Positions 9,863 through 17,978 of a stretch of DNA of 64,000 nt are shown piece by piece. The translations under genes and the position numbers were made by a program. This DNA is from JAAELZ01 sp965209105. GTDB taxonomy: Bacteria > Pseudomonadota > Gammaproteobacteria > Arenicellales > Poriferihabitantaceae. The stretch covers positions 1 through 64,000 of the forward strand of contig CBDBQB010000036.1 in NCBI GenBank assembly GCA_965209105.1, in the 5' to 3' direction. The notes under the pieces were generated by a model that did no database searches, was not told where the DNA came from, and saw only the letters and a list, made by a program, of their open reading frames with translations. Each line of letters opens with the position of its first letter. Within the stretch, counting starts at the first letter, position 1.

Positions 9863-11051
9863 ACAGAATTATATCGTTAGGAAATAGTCGCTATGTCTTG
9901 GAAAAACCTATCACAATATGGCCTTGCAGACGCCTTGTTATCGAAGCATGATAGTCTAAAAGAGCTTGATGATGTTCATCAAATTATCGATTGGCCTGAG
10001 ATCGAAGGTCTTCTGAGTCCGTTATATTCCAGTAAACGAGGTAAGCCAGCCTTTCCGCCGCTGATGATGTTTAAAGTGATGCTGCTCCAAGCCTGGTATA
10101 ACTTAAGCGACCCAGCGATGGAGAAACAACTGGCTCGGGATTTATTGTTTCGCCGCTTTGTTGGTCTGAATCTAAGCGATTCGATACCTGATCATTCAAC
10201 TATCTGGCGATTCAGGAATCTTCTTCAGAAAGAAGGCTTATTGGATGCCATGTTAGCGCGTATCAATACGCAACTTGCCCGAGCCAGTTTGATCGTCACC
10301 CAAGGTTCGATCAGTATTGTGGATGCCACCGTGATTGAAGCCAAGCAATCTCGCCCGAGGAAGAATAAGAAAGGTAAAAATACGCAAGACCCTGAAGCGG
10401 CTTATACCTCAAAGATATCAGCCGATGGTAAACGTAAAACGACGTACGGATATAAGCTTCATGCAAATACAGATGAAGATGGCTTTATCAAGAAATTGGC
10501 GTATAGCCCAGCGAACGACCATGACTCACAGCATTTTGATGAGGTATTGACGGGCAAGGAATCTGCTGTCTATGCTGACAGTGCCTATGCTAGCCAGAAG
10601 AATGAAGAGCGACTCGGCAAGAAAAGCAAGATATTGTATCGAGCTTATCGGAACGCACCATTGAGTGATGCGCAGAAAGCGGCGAATAAAATACGTTCTG
10701 GTATCCGTTCGACAGTTGAGCGTGTCTTTGGCTTACTGAAACTTCACCACGGATTATCAAAAGCGCGTTATATGGGTTTGGAGCGAAACAAATGCCGAGC
10801 GCAGCTGATCGCGATGAGCCACAACATCAAGTGTGGCCTGTCGATATACCGGAAAATGCAGGTGAGTTGTGCCTAAAGGCCACGAAAGGCGATTAAACCA
10901 GCCTCTTTCCTTGGAAAAGGCGCCTCAAATGGTGTTAATTCCATCGAATCGGGTCGAAAAGCCCCTTTGCGAAGATAAATGCACATGTGTCGCTCAAAAA
11001 ACGGAGTATTCATACGAAGCGGCGGAAAAGCTGTGATAATGCAAAGCTCTC
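9812..11051 (+). mobile_element. IS5-family-like insertion sequence, complete
   Basis: This is a 1,240-bp element with a single DDE transposase. The left end reads GAGACCTTTGCATAAT and the right end, read inward, GAGAGCTTTGCATTAT, so the terminal repeats are 14/16 identical. It is flanked by the 5-bp direct repeat ACATA. It sits opposite in orientation to the host gene and separates its signal peptide (11052-11155) from the body. About 175 bp at its right end is non-coding. Its ends resemble the MITE at 36021-36159. Confidence 0.88.
9893..10876 (+). CDS. IS5-family transposase
   Basis: This 327-aa DDE transposase has a DUF772-type N-terminal domain (about 40-115, with PPLMMFKVMLLQAWYNLSDP and DHSTIWRFRN). 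The catalytic core contains D144 (SIVDATVIEAKQ), D229 (AVYADSAYAS) and E277 (STVERVFGLLKLHHG). Length and motifs match intact IS5-group enzymes, so it may be active. I infer that it could also mobilise the short element at 36021-36159, which has similar ends and the same duplication length. Confidence 0.93.
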   Translation: MSWKNLSQYGLADALLSKHDSLKELDDVHQIIDWPEIEGLLSPLYSSKRGKPAFPPLMMFKVMLLQAWYNLSDPAMEKQLARDLLFRRFVGLNLSDSIPDHSTIWRFRNLLQKEGLLDAMLARINTQLARASLIVTQGSISIVDATVIEAKQSRPRKNKKGKNTQDPEAAYTSKISADGKRKTTYGYKLHANTDEDGFIKKLAYSPANDHDSQHFDEVLTGKESAVYADSAYASQKNEERLGKKSKILYRAYRNAPLSDAQKAANKIRSGIRSTVERVFGLLKLHHGLSKARYMGLERNKCRAQLIAMSHNIKCGLSIYRKMQVSCA

Positions 11052-11155
11052 ACATAGTATTGATTTTTAAGCGTTTGACCGTGAGCCGAATATATCCAAC
11101 ATGCGCTAAATAATATGATATAGCTAGCATAAAGCGCCCTGACCATTGTACTCAT
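11052..11155 (-). pseudogene. 5' segment of the interrupted giant surface protein (signal peptide)
   Basis: Starting at ATG 11155 (alternative ATG 11146) the frame encodes about 35 residues. A hydrophobic signal peptide (ALYASYIILFSACWIYSAHG) is followed by QTLKNQYYV, and then the IS5-type element interrupts. NQYYV matches NSYYVLD at the start of the second internal repeat of the body. Excising the element gives QYYVLNPALESQ in frame. AAGGG and GGAG upstream serve as ribosome-binding sequence. As it stands the frame would read on into the element for about 48 junk codons. Confidence 0.85.
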
Positions 11156-11183
11156 TCTCCATTTCCCTTTTGTATTTCGCTCG

Positions 11184-11192
11184 ACTATAGCA
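11184..11192 (-). promoter_or_regulatory. Predicted extended -10 promoter of the giant surface protein gene
   Basis: Read leftward, TGCTATAGT is a good extended -10 element that ends about 29 nt before ATG 11155. The -35 region (TTCGAG, 17-nt spacing) is poor. This is a sequence-based guess. Confidence 0.5.
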
Positions 11193-11448
11193 TAGTTTTT
11201 ACTTAACTCGAAAATATGGCCTAAGCTTTTCCATAAAACTAACATGAACTATTTGGAAAGCTTAGCAAACAGATATTTTCCTAAATTTTACCTAGATATG
11301 ACCAGAACAAATACCATCCCTAATCGTTCTTTACTATCCGTAACTAGTATCCAAGCATTAGAGTTTAACTTTTCTTGTCTATAAACTTTGGGAACACCTA
11401 TGGCGGGTAGAGTGGTGGGTAGAGTGGTGGGTAGAAAGACAGTCTCAA
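11193..11448. other. Intergenic region with a short 12-bp repeat
   Basis: No gene is seen. At 11405-11435 the 12-mer GGGTAGAGTGGT occurs twice plus a partial third copy. It lies between the promoter of the surface-protein gene and the terminator of tRNA-Ser. Confidence 0.5.
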
Positions 11449-11478
11449 AATAATCCATTGAATTATCAATGGATTATT
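11449..11478 (-). terminator. Intrinsic terminator of tRNA-Ser
   Basis: This is a perfect 13-bp stem (AATAATCCATTGA / TCAATGGATTATT) with a 4-nt loop, followed on the minus strand by TTTT. It lies 8 nt beyond the CCA end of the tRNA. The AT-rich stem could work in both directions. Confidence 0.7.
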
Positions 11479-11486
11479 TATTGTAT

Positions 11487-11574
11487 TGGCGGAGAGCGAG
11501 GGATTCGAACCCCCGGACCTGTTACAGTCAACGGTTTTCAAGACCGCCGCATTCGACCACTCTGCCAGCTCTCC
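11487..11574 (-). tRNA. serT: tRNA-Ser (anticodon UGA)
   Basis: This 88-nt gene starts GGAGAGCTGGCAGAGTGGTC and ends with an encoded CCA. The anticodon loop is CTTGAAA (anticodon TGA). The long variable arm expected for tRNA-Ser is present, and the T-loop reads GGTTCGAATCC. The acceptor stem pairs GGAGAGC with GCTCTCC. The first 22-23 nt are copied in the tandem array directly upstream. Confidence 0.95.
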
Positions 11575-12130
11575 ATATTTAAAGGTCATACATTTAATCG
11601 ACTAATGTGGCTTCGATCACCACGCGGCTCAATCCACCGCATTACTCAACCCTTCCTGGGTTTCGCCCTTCGGGCTCGCTGCGCTCGTGAAAATCTGTTC
11701 CTTACAGATTTTTCGACCACTCTGCCAGCTCTCCATATTTAAAGGTCATACATTTAATCGACTAATGTGGCTTCGATCACCACGCGGCTCAATCCACCGC
11801 ATTACTCAACCCTTCCTGGGTTTCGCCCTTCGGGCTCGCTGCGCTCGTGAAAATCTGTTCCTTACAGATTTTTCGACCACTCTGCCAGCTCTCCATATTT
11901 AAAGGTCATACATTTAATCGACTAATGTGGCTTCGATCACCACGCGGCTCAATCCACCGCCCTTACCCAATCACTTGGTCAACCCTTCCTAGGTTTCGCC
12001 CTTCGGGCTCGCTACGCTCGTGAAAATCTGTTCCTTACAGATTTTTCAACCACTCCGCCAACTCTCCATATTTAAAGGTCATACATTTGATCAACTAATG
12101 TGGCTTCGATCGCCACGCGGCTCGATCTGC
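11552..12130. repeat. Tandem array of 160-bp units carrying the 5' end of tRNA-Ser
   Basis: Units start at 11552, 11712, 11872 and 12045. The first two units (160 bp) are identical, the third is 173 bp with a 13-bp net insertion, and the fourth is partial and diverged. Each begins with the 22-23 nt that correspond to the 5' end of tRNA-Ser. It then has about 115 bp of structured leader (GTGGCTTCGATCACCAC) and the hairpin AAAATCTGT/ACAGATTTT with a 5-nt loop. Only the first unit joins a complete tRNA. Divergence increases away from the tRNA, which suggests outward ageing by repeated duplication. Confidence 0.88.
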
Positions 12131-12216
12131 CACTCAAACGAGGTTGGCGATTATATATAAGCTGGTATACGAGGCCAATGTTTTTGTGACCTATCCCGGT
12201 GCTTAATTTAGCAGGC

Positions 12217-13233
12217 TCAAACCAAAGCAGCGAGTTGCGCTTTAATCTGCAAGGCTAGTTTTTTATCGATTGGCTTGCTTGGTTTTGCCTTCATCTCGGA
12301 GTATCGTTTTTGACTCGCCTCTGCGGCAGGGTATTCCTTAGCCTGCAATAATTCATCCACCGCATCAGAATCGTTGCAGACAAGCAGCATATCGCAGCCT
12401 GCTGCCTCGGCGCGGTTGGCGCGCTCGATAATATTGCCGCCGACACAGGCGCCGCGCATACTTAGATCATCACTAAAGATTAGCCCTTTAAACCCCATCT
12501 GCTTTCTCAACACAGTTTGCAGCCAATACTCGGAAAAAGTCGGCAGCTGATTGTCGACGCTGGGAAAATCTATATGCGCAGTCATCACCGCACCGAGCTT
12601 ATCTTGTAGGGCGATAAACGGCAGCATATCTTCGCGTTCAATATCCTGCTGTGCACGTTGATCAACAGGGGTTTCTAAGTGTGAGTCGGTAAGTACATGA
12701 CCATGCCCAGGAAAGTGTTTGCCGGTCGCCTGCATACCCGCAGCATTCATTCCGTCTATGAAAACGCCAGCCAGTGTCGTAAGAATAACCGGGTCGGAAT
12801 GAAAGGCTCGATCACCAATCACCGTCTCGTCGTGCACGCCTATATCCAGTACCGGCGCGAAGCTAAAATCAAGGCCGCAATTAATCAGTTCCTCAGCCAT
12901 CAGCTGCGCCGTGGCGTGAATTAAATCAAGTATGCTTTGTTTATCTTGCGCGGCGTCGTACTGCTGCCCCAATGCACGCATAGGTGGCAAACGCGTAAAG
13001 CCCGTTTGAAAGCGTTGTACTCGACCGCCTTCTTGGTCAACCGCGATCAATAGCGCCGGGGTTCGCAGCGAGCGAATTTCTCGAATGAGCTCGCTGACTT
13101 GCTGTTGATCCGCAAAATTTCGACTAAACAATATCACCCCGCCAACGCTAGGCTGACGCAATCGACGCTGATCATCTGAGCCCAAGCTAAGGCCCTCAAG
13201 ATCAATCATTAAAGCGCCTAGCGCCTGACGCAT
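12217..13233 (-). CDS. nagZ: Beta-N-acetylhexosaminidase NagZ
   Basis: NagZ is a cytoplasmic glycoside hydrolase (GH3) that removes GlcNAc from anhydro-muropeptides in cell-wall recycling. The start chosen is ATG 13233 (MRQALGALMIDLEG), giving 338 aa, the family length. A longer frame to 13338 would run about 100 nt into the gene before it. Visible motifs are AVDQEGGRVQRF, KHFPGHG followed by DSH (acid/base His loop) and FSDDLSMRG (nucleophile Asp). It follows the L,D-transpeptidase by 8 nt, the end of the gmk-rpoZ-spoT run. Confidence 0.95.
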   Translation of the reverse strand: MRQALGALMIDLEGLSLGSDDQRRLRQPSVGGVILFSRNFADQQQVSELIREIRSLRTPALLIAVDQEGGRVQRFQTGFTRLPPMRALGQQYDAAQDKQSILDLIHATAQLMAEELINCGLDFSFAPVLDIGVHDETVIGDRAFHSDPVILTTLAGVFIDGMNAAGMQATGKHFPGHGHVLTDSHLETPVDQRAQQDIEREDMLPFIALQDKLGAVMTAHIDFPSVDNQLPTFSEYWLQTVLRKQMGFKGLIFSDDLSMRGACVGGNIIERANRAEAAGCDMLLVCNDSDAVDELLQAKEYPAAEASQKRYSEMKAKPSKPIDKKLALQIKAQLAALV

Positions 13234-13241
13234 ACTCGCCA

Positions 13242-13733
13242 CTATTGCGCGCCCTGCTCGCTGAGTATTTCCACGGGCGTACCGATTTCTACCTGATTGA
13301 ACAAGTCGATGATGTCCGAATTGCGCATACGGATACAACCGCGCGAACCCGGCTGACCCATTGCAACATCGTCTGGCGAGCCGTGAATATAGATATAGCG
13401 TTGCATCGTGTCGGTATCGCCGAGTCGGTTTTTACCCGGCTCAACACCGCTCAACCATAAGATACGCGTCAGTATCCAATCGCGATCTGGAAATTGCTTT
13501 CGTAGAGCTTGTGTATAGACTTCACCGCTCAATCGACGCGCGACAAAGACCGCGCCCGCTTTTGCGCCCGCGCCAATCTTAGCGCGAATGATATGCTTGC
13601 CTCGGGGGGTACATTCGCTGCCGTTTTGTTCGCCAAGACCGTTCGCCGCACTTGAAATGGAATAGCGCCTAAGCGTTTTGCCCAGAGTACATAAGTGCAT
13701 ACTTTGTTCGGATACATCGATTTTCAGTTGCAT
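13242..13733 (-). CDS. L,D-transpeptidase family protein (YkuD domain)
   Basis: This 163-aa protein is nearly all YkuD catalytic domain. The signature is YIYIHGSPDD (H117) and GSRGCIRM (nucleophile C133). Members cross-link peptidoglycan or act on its peptides. No signal peptide is visible, as in short E. coli YafK/YnhG-like or cytosolic forms, so the site of action is uncertain. Its ATG overlaps the stop of the phosphatase gene by one base (TGATG). Wall-related work fits its neighbour nagZ. Confidence 0.87.
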   Translation of the reverse strand: MQLKIDVSEQSMHLCTLGKTLRRYSISSAANGLGEQNGSECTPRGKHIIRAKIGAGAKAGAVFVARRLSGEVYTQALRKQFPDRDWILTRILWLSGVEPGKNRLGDTDTMQRYIYIHGSPDDVAMGQPGSRGCIRMRNSDIIDLFNQVEIGTPVEILSEQGAQ

Positions 13734-14212
13734 CAGCCGTACTCTGAGACGATATGATCAAGCAAGCCCTGCGAAGCATTTTCGATTAAATCCAATACAT
13801 GCGGAAAGCCGCCTGCGCTTCCAAAATACGGATCCGGCACTTCTGTTTCCGGTACCCCTTTTGCGAAATCTAGGAATAGATGCAGTTTGTCGGATTGCGC
13901 AATACTCGCCAAGGATTCTAAATGGGTGTAATTATCTTCGTCCATTGCAAGCACATAATCAAAACTCGCAAAATCGCTGGCGGTGGCTTGCCGCCCGCGA
14001 AAGCCGGATAAATCATATCCTCGGGATCGTGCCGCGTCTATTGCACGCGAATCGGGGCGTTCCCCGACATGCCAATTGCTGGTTCCCGCTGAATCGACTT
14101 CGATAAATTTCATCAAACCATGCGACTCAACCAGCTTGCGAAACACGCCTTCTGCGGTCGGCGATCGACAAATATTTCCCAAGCATACAAATACAACACT
14201 TACCCTGCGCAT
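13733..14212 (-). CDS. Low-molecular-weight protein-tyrosine phosphatase
   Basis: This 159-aa enzyme has the P-loop CLGNICRSP (C10 nucleophile, R16) at the N-terminus and the general-acid Asp in VPDPYFG (D127). Length is normal for the family. These enzymes dephosphorylate phosphotyrosine, in bacteria often on polysaccharide-export kinases. No such kinase is nearby; the two Hanks-type kinases in the window lie 4 and 30 kb away. It sits between spoT and the L,D-transpeptidase in an apparent operon. Confidence 0.93.
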   Translation of the reverse strand: MRRVSVVFVCLGNICRSPTAEGVFRKLVESHGLMKFIEVDSAGTSNWHVGERPDSRAIDAARSRGYDLSGFRGRQATASDFASFDYVLAMDEDNYTHLESLASIAQSDKLHLFLDFAKGVPETEVPDPYFGSAGGFPHVLDLIENASQGLLDHIVSEYG

Positions 14213-14226
14213 AGCATCAACTCAAT

Positions 14227-16404
14227 TTAATGTGACCCAATATCCCCGACCCGCTCTAACTCAAAAACGTATTGGCTTTCTGTCAGGGCAGTGGTAATTT
14301 CCTTAAGTTGATCTAAGTGACTGACCTCGATCTCAAATTCCATACTTGCCAAATTCTGCTCCTCGGTGGGCATCTCAACTTTAGTGATGTTCGAATTATG
14401 TTCGGCAATAATCTGTGCGATGTTAGCCAGCACACCGGGAGTATTATTCACCACAATTCTCAATTTACTCTTAAAAGAATTTTTGGGATTTTTGCCCCAA
14501 TCCAAGTGCAACCAACGGTCAATGTGTTTTCGATAACGCTTAGTGTTCGGGCAGTTATCACGATGCACTACCATTCCTCGGTCGGCGGCAAACACACCGA
14601 TAATATTATCGCCAGGAACGGGATAACAGCAACTGGCATAGTTAATCAGTAAATTCTCGGCACCACGAATCGACAAGCTTGAGGAAGCCGGTAACTTTTG
14701 CTCATCGATATCTAAGGCAGTGAGCGAAACAAGCTGTTCTGCCACCATCAAAGGTAGACGCTTGCCGAATCCAATATCTGCTAGCAAAGTGTTCCAATCT
14801 TTGATTTCAAACAGTTCCAGTAATTGGACTTTATGATTGCTCGCAATATGTTTACCTTTAAAGCCGCGATCTCGTAACGCTTTAGTCAACAGCCTGCGCC
14901 CAAGACTAATCGCCTCTTTTTCTTTTTGTTGGCTCAAGAAATGGCGTATCGCGGTTCGGGCTTTTGAAGTCACCACAAAATTCAACCAAGACGGCAATGG
15001 CCGGCCGGTTCTAGAGGTGACCACTTCGACTCGATTACCTGAGTCCAATACTGTATTGAGCGCAGAAACTTCGCCATCGACTTTACAACCCACGCATTGA
15101 TTGCCAACATCTGAATGTACCGCATAGGCAAAATCGACCGCAGTCGCGCCAACGGGCAAGTGTTTTATTTCGCCCTTGGGGGTAAAAACAAATAATTTGT
15201 CGGGGTACATTTCGGCGCGTAAATGCTCCATAAAATGCCCAGAATCACCTACTTTGCCCTGCATATCCAAAAACCCGTCTAGCCATTTTTTGACAATCTG
15301 TTGCGGCTGCTTGGACTGATCATCGCTGGACTTATAAATCCAATGTGAGGCGACGCCCGACTCAGCAACACGATCCATTTCCACTGTGCGAATCTGAATT
15401 TCTACCGGCAATCCGTGCGGCCCGATGACCACTGTATGCAGCGATTGATAGCCATTGGTTTTGGGCATGCCGATGTAGTCTTTTACATTGTGCAGCATCG
15501 GCGTGTATTCCTGATGCACAATGCCCAGGGCGCGGTAACATTCATCTTGCGTTTGCACAATAATACGAATCCCATGTATGTCTCTTTGCGATTTTACCGA
15601 GACTTTACGATGTTTGACCTTCTGATAAATACTGTACACGCGTTTTTTACGCCCCACGACCTTCGCGCCTTCAATGCCAGCTGCTTTAAATTTCGCCTCG
15701 AGACGATTAGCGATATCGGTTTCTACCGGCCTTCTGCCGCGGGTATCGGCCTCCAAGCGCTTGGCGATGGCTTGATATCTGACAGGGTATAAAGCTTTAA
15801 AGCAGAGATCTTCGAGATCTGCTGTCATTTCGCGCATACCCAGGCGGTTTGCGATCGGCGCGTAAATATCTAAAGTCTGTCTCGCAATGCGCTCGCGTTT
15901 GTCTTTCGGTAAATGCTCAATGGTATGCATATTATGCAAGCGATCAGCGAGTTTAATCAGGATAACACGCACGTCTTTAGCCATCGCCAATAACATCTTT
16001 CGAAATGATTCGGCCTCAGCGTGCTGGGGTTTGTCAGTCGTGACTTGCGATATCTTACTGACCCCATCGACCAGATGCGCGACGTCCTCGCCAAATTTCT
16101 CGGCAAGCACCTTTCGACTGACACCGGTATCTTCAATGACGTCATGCAAGATCGCTGCGATCAGGGTGCGACTGTCGATCTGCATATCCGCTAAGATCAG
16201 TGCAACAGCTAAGGGATGGTGAATATAGGCTTCACCACTCTTTCGGGTCTGATCAAGATGAGCTTCCGCCGCGAACAAATACGCGTCATAGACGGTTTGC
16301 TGGGCATCGGGCTCTAGGTACTTCTTAGTCGTCTCGAGCAGTTGGCTGATTAATACGCGCTCTTTGGGTACATCGACATTGGGCGTGAGTTCCGACACCG
16401 CCAC
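14227..16404 (-). CDS. spoT: Bifunctional (p)ppGpp synthetase/hydrolase SpoT
   Basis: This 725-aa RelA/SpoT homologue has all domains. The HD hydrolase is at about 40-190 (HHPLAVA, HDVIEDTG), so hydrolase residues are intact. The synthetase is at about 240-365 (RVYSIYQK, RDIHGIRI, TNGYQSLHTVV). TGS is near 405-465 (FVFTPKGEI) and the C-terminal ACT near 650-720. It makes and degrades the alarmone ppGpp. The operon order gmk-rpoZ-spoT is the gammaproteobacterial standard. ATG 16404 gives the expected N-terminus. Confidence 0.96.
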   Translation of the reverse strand: MAVSELTPNVDVPKERVLISQLLETTKKYLEPDAQQTVYDAYLFAAEAHLDQTRKSGEAYIHHPLAVALILADMQIDSRTLIAAILHDVIEDTGVSRKVLAEKFGEDVAHLVDGVSKISQVTTDKPQHAEAESFRKMLLAMAKDVRVILIKLADRLHNMHTIEHLPKDKRERIARQTLDIYAPIANRLGMREMTADLEDLCFKALYPVRYQAIAKRLEADTRGRRPVETDIANRLEAKFKAAGIEGAKVVGRKKRVYSIYQKVKHRKVSVKSQRDIHGIRIIVQTQDECYRALGIVHQEYTPMLHNVKDYIGMPKTNGYQSLHTVVIGPHGLPVEIQIRTVEMDRVAESGVASHWIYKSSDDQSKQPQQIVKKWLDGFLDMQGKVGDSGHFMEHLRAEMYPDKLFVFTPKGEIKHLPVGATAVDFAYAVHSDVGNQCVGCKVDGEVSALNTVLDSGNRVEVVTSRTGRPLPSWLNFVVTSKARTAIRHFLSQQKEKEAISLGRRLLTKALRDRGFKGKHIASNHKVQLLELFEIKDWNTLLADIGFGKRLPLMVAEQLVSLTALDIDEQKLPASSSLSIRGAENLLINYASCCYPVPGDNIIGVFAADRGMVVHRDNCPNTKRYRKHIDRWLHLDWGKNPKNSFKSKLRIVVNNTPGVLANIAQIIAEHNSNITKVEMPTEEQNLASMEFEIEVSHLDQLKEITTALTESQYVFELERVGDIGSH

Positions 16405-16441
16405 TTACACAGCGACTAACCGCCAGGGGTTTACTTTTTCT

Positions 16442-16864
16442 TTAGGTCTTGGCGTCTGACTCAGCATCACCCGGCTCGGCCACTTGCTCGTCGCCCTCTA
16501 TCATCATGCTAGAACTTGTTGGCTCGTCTTTTGTTTTCTCATCGCTAGCCTCCGCATTAAAGGCTTCGGCGCCCATCGTCTCTGCTAAGGCTTCAGCGAT
16601 TAAACGCTCTGCTTCTTCGTCATCGATCTCTTCAATTTCTTCGTCTTCATTGAATAAGCCGATATTGGTTGACTCTAGGATACTCGCGTCCACTAAATTT
16701 TCAGCAATCTCGCGCAAAGCGATAACGGTGGGTTTGTCACCTTCGTCTTCAACCAAAGCTTTGGCGCCCATTGAAAGCTGACGCGCGCGCTTGGCAGCAA
16801 TCAACACCAGCTGGAAGCGATTATCGACATGTTCTAGGCAGTCTGTCACGGTTACACGTGCCAT
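16442..16864 (-). CDS. rpoZ: RNA polymerase omega subunit with acidic tail
   Basis: This 140-aa protein has the omega fold at residues 1-65 (MARVTVTDCLE, NRFQLVLIAAKRARQL, KPTVIALREIA). Omega assists beta-prime folding and contributes to ppGpp binding, which fits the neighbour spoT. The family is usually 70-95 aa. Here a tail of about 65 aa is very rich in Glu, Asp, Ser and Ala (for example NEDEEIEEIDDEEAERL) and looks disordered. The gene lies 37 nt before spoT. Confidence 0.93.
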   Translation of the reverse strand: MARVTVTDCLEHVDNRFQLVLIAAKRARQLSMGAKALVEDEGDKPTVIALREIAENLVDASILESTNIGLFNEDEEIEEIDDEEAERLIAEALAETMGAEAFNAEASDEKTKDEPTSSSMMIEGDEQVAEPGDAESDAKT

Positions 16865-17018
16865 GGATATTTCCTCAAATTCAGTTGGGTTTGATTCTAG
16901 GCGGTCTGGATTCTAAATACAGCCCTTATATGGGGGTATTTGATCACGATTTCTAGCCATTCGCTGCGAAAATCAAACGTCGCTATCACTCGTTTGTTTT
17001 GCTTCGCGTCTTTACGGC

Positions 17019-17585
17019 CTATGCGAGATCAAACAAGGCGTTCAATTCTGACAAGGCGTGCTCAAAGTTATCATTAACAATTCGATACGAATACTCGTCT
17101 TGATGGCTAAGTTCATTCCTAGCGCCTTGCATACGCCGCGCAATAGTTTCGTCGTCGTCTTGGCCACGCGCACGTAAGCGCTGCTCAAGTGCTTCGATCG
17201 ATGGCGGCACGATAAACACCGTTTCAGTTTTTGGAAATTGCTCACGCACTTGGCGCGCGCCTTGCCAATCGATGTCCAAAATAACATGTTTACCCTGGCT
17301 GATTAGAGCTTGCGCCGTGGCTTTTGAAGTCCCGTATAGATTATCAAATACTTGGGCGTACTCCAAAAATTCGTCACGCTCGATCATCCGCTCGAAGGTT
17401 TCGGTATCCACAAAATAATAGTCCTTGCCGTCTTGCTCACCTTTTCGCCTTGCGCGCGTGGTATGCGAAATCGCCACGGCCACATCGTCGCGTGAATCGA
17501 TCAGCGCTTGCGCAAGGCTGGTTTTCCCGCACCCGGAAGGCGCGGAAAAAATGTAAATTTTTTTGTTCGGCAAAATTGCAGTCAC
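17019..17585 (-). CDS. gmk: Guanylate kinase
   Basis: Guanylate kinase phosphorylates GMP to GDP. The 188-aa frame has the P-loop SAPSGCGKTS (14-23), SHTTRARRKGEQDGKDYYFV and the DIDWQGARQVR motif. The first possible start is GTG 17585, directly after an in-frame TAG. TTG at 17573 (residue 5) is better spaced from AGGTGA and may be the real start. Either way it is slightly shorter than the usual 200 or so. It is the first gene of gmk-rpoZ-spoT. Confidence 0.94.
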   Translation of the reverse strand: MTAILPNKKIYIFSAPSGCGKTSLAQALIDSRDDVAVAISHTTRARRKGEQDGKDYYFVDTETFERMIERDEFLEYAQVFDNLYGTSKATAQALISQGKHVILDIDWQGARQVREQFPKTETVFIVPPSIEALEQRLRARGQDDDETIARRMQGARNELSHQDEYSYRIVNDNFEHALSELNALFDLA

Positions 17586-17978
17586 CTAAAAAACTAAGCT
17601 TAAAAGTGCGCCAAATTCTACCCATAAACCCGCTACGCCAACAGCCCTAATTCGGCTTTTCTGTTCAAACCTAGCCTTCTGCATGGTTGACCTTAAATTT
17701 TCTACCAGATGATGGGTCTCAACGAGAATATTAGAAGCACGGAAATGTGGCTTGATGACACATTCTTTTAACGCTTAAGACAAGGGCATTAATCCACTCT
17801 AAACTTTTCGACCAATCTTCATGTACTTATGTATAGGTGTCTCCATCTAATTGAAATCATTGAATATAAGAGAAAGTCGAGCGATTGTTTACAGTTGCAG
17901 AATCCCCTCAATGAGTTTATGCTATTGGGTACTCAAAAAGTCAGACGTCAGTGGGGGTGTCAACTTTAAAAGGTAAAC
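17586..17978. other. Intergenic region upstream of gmk and the kinase gene
   Basis: No gene is seen. It separates divergent gmk and the kinase gene. It holds TACTTATGTATA (17824-17835), a 12-mer also found at nearly the same distance upstream of the paralogous kinase at 44772. A weak sigma-70-like pair, TTGCAG (17895-17900) and TATGCT (17918-17923) with 17-nt spacing, could drive the kinase gene. Confidence 0.45.

Noticed and set aside
1..11155. Genomic island or integrated plasmid next to tRNA-Ser
   Set aside because: Only the giant gene and two simple insertion sequences are visible. There is no integrase and no attachment-site direct repeat that would bracket an island; the tRNA copies belong to the local tandem array.
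11458..11902. Short open frames over the tRNA and repeat array
   Set aside because: They are translations of the tRNA-Ser gene and of its repeated 5' end.
11552..12130. CRISPR array
   Set aside because: The 160-bp units abut with no unique spacers, and there are no cas genes in the window.
13234..13338. N-terminal extension of NagZ
   Set aside because: It overlaps the coding sequence of the L,D-transpeptidase and does not resemble NagZ; ATG 13233 gives the family length.
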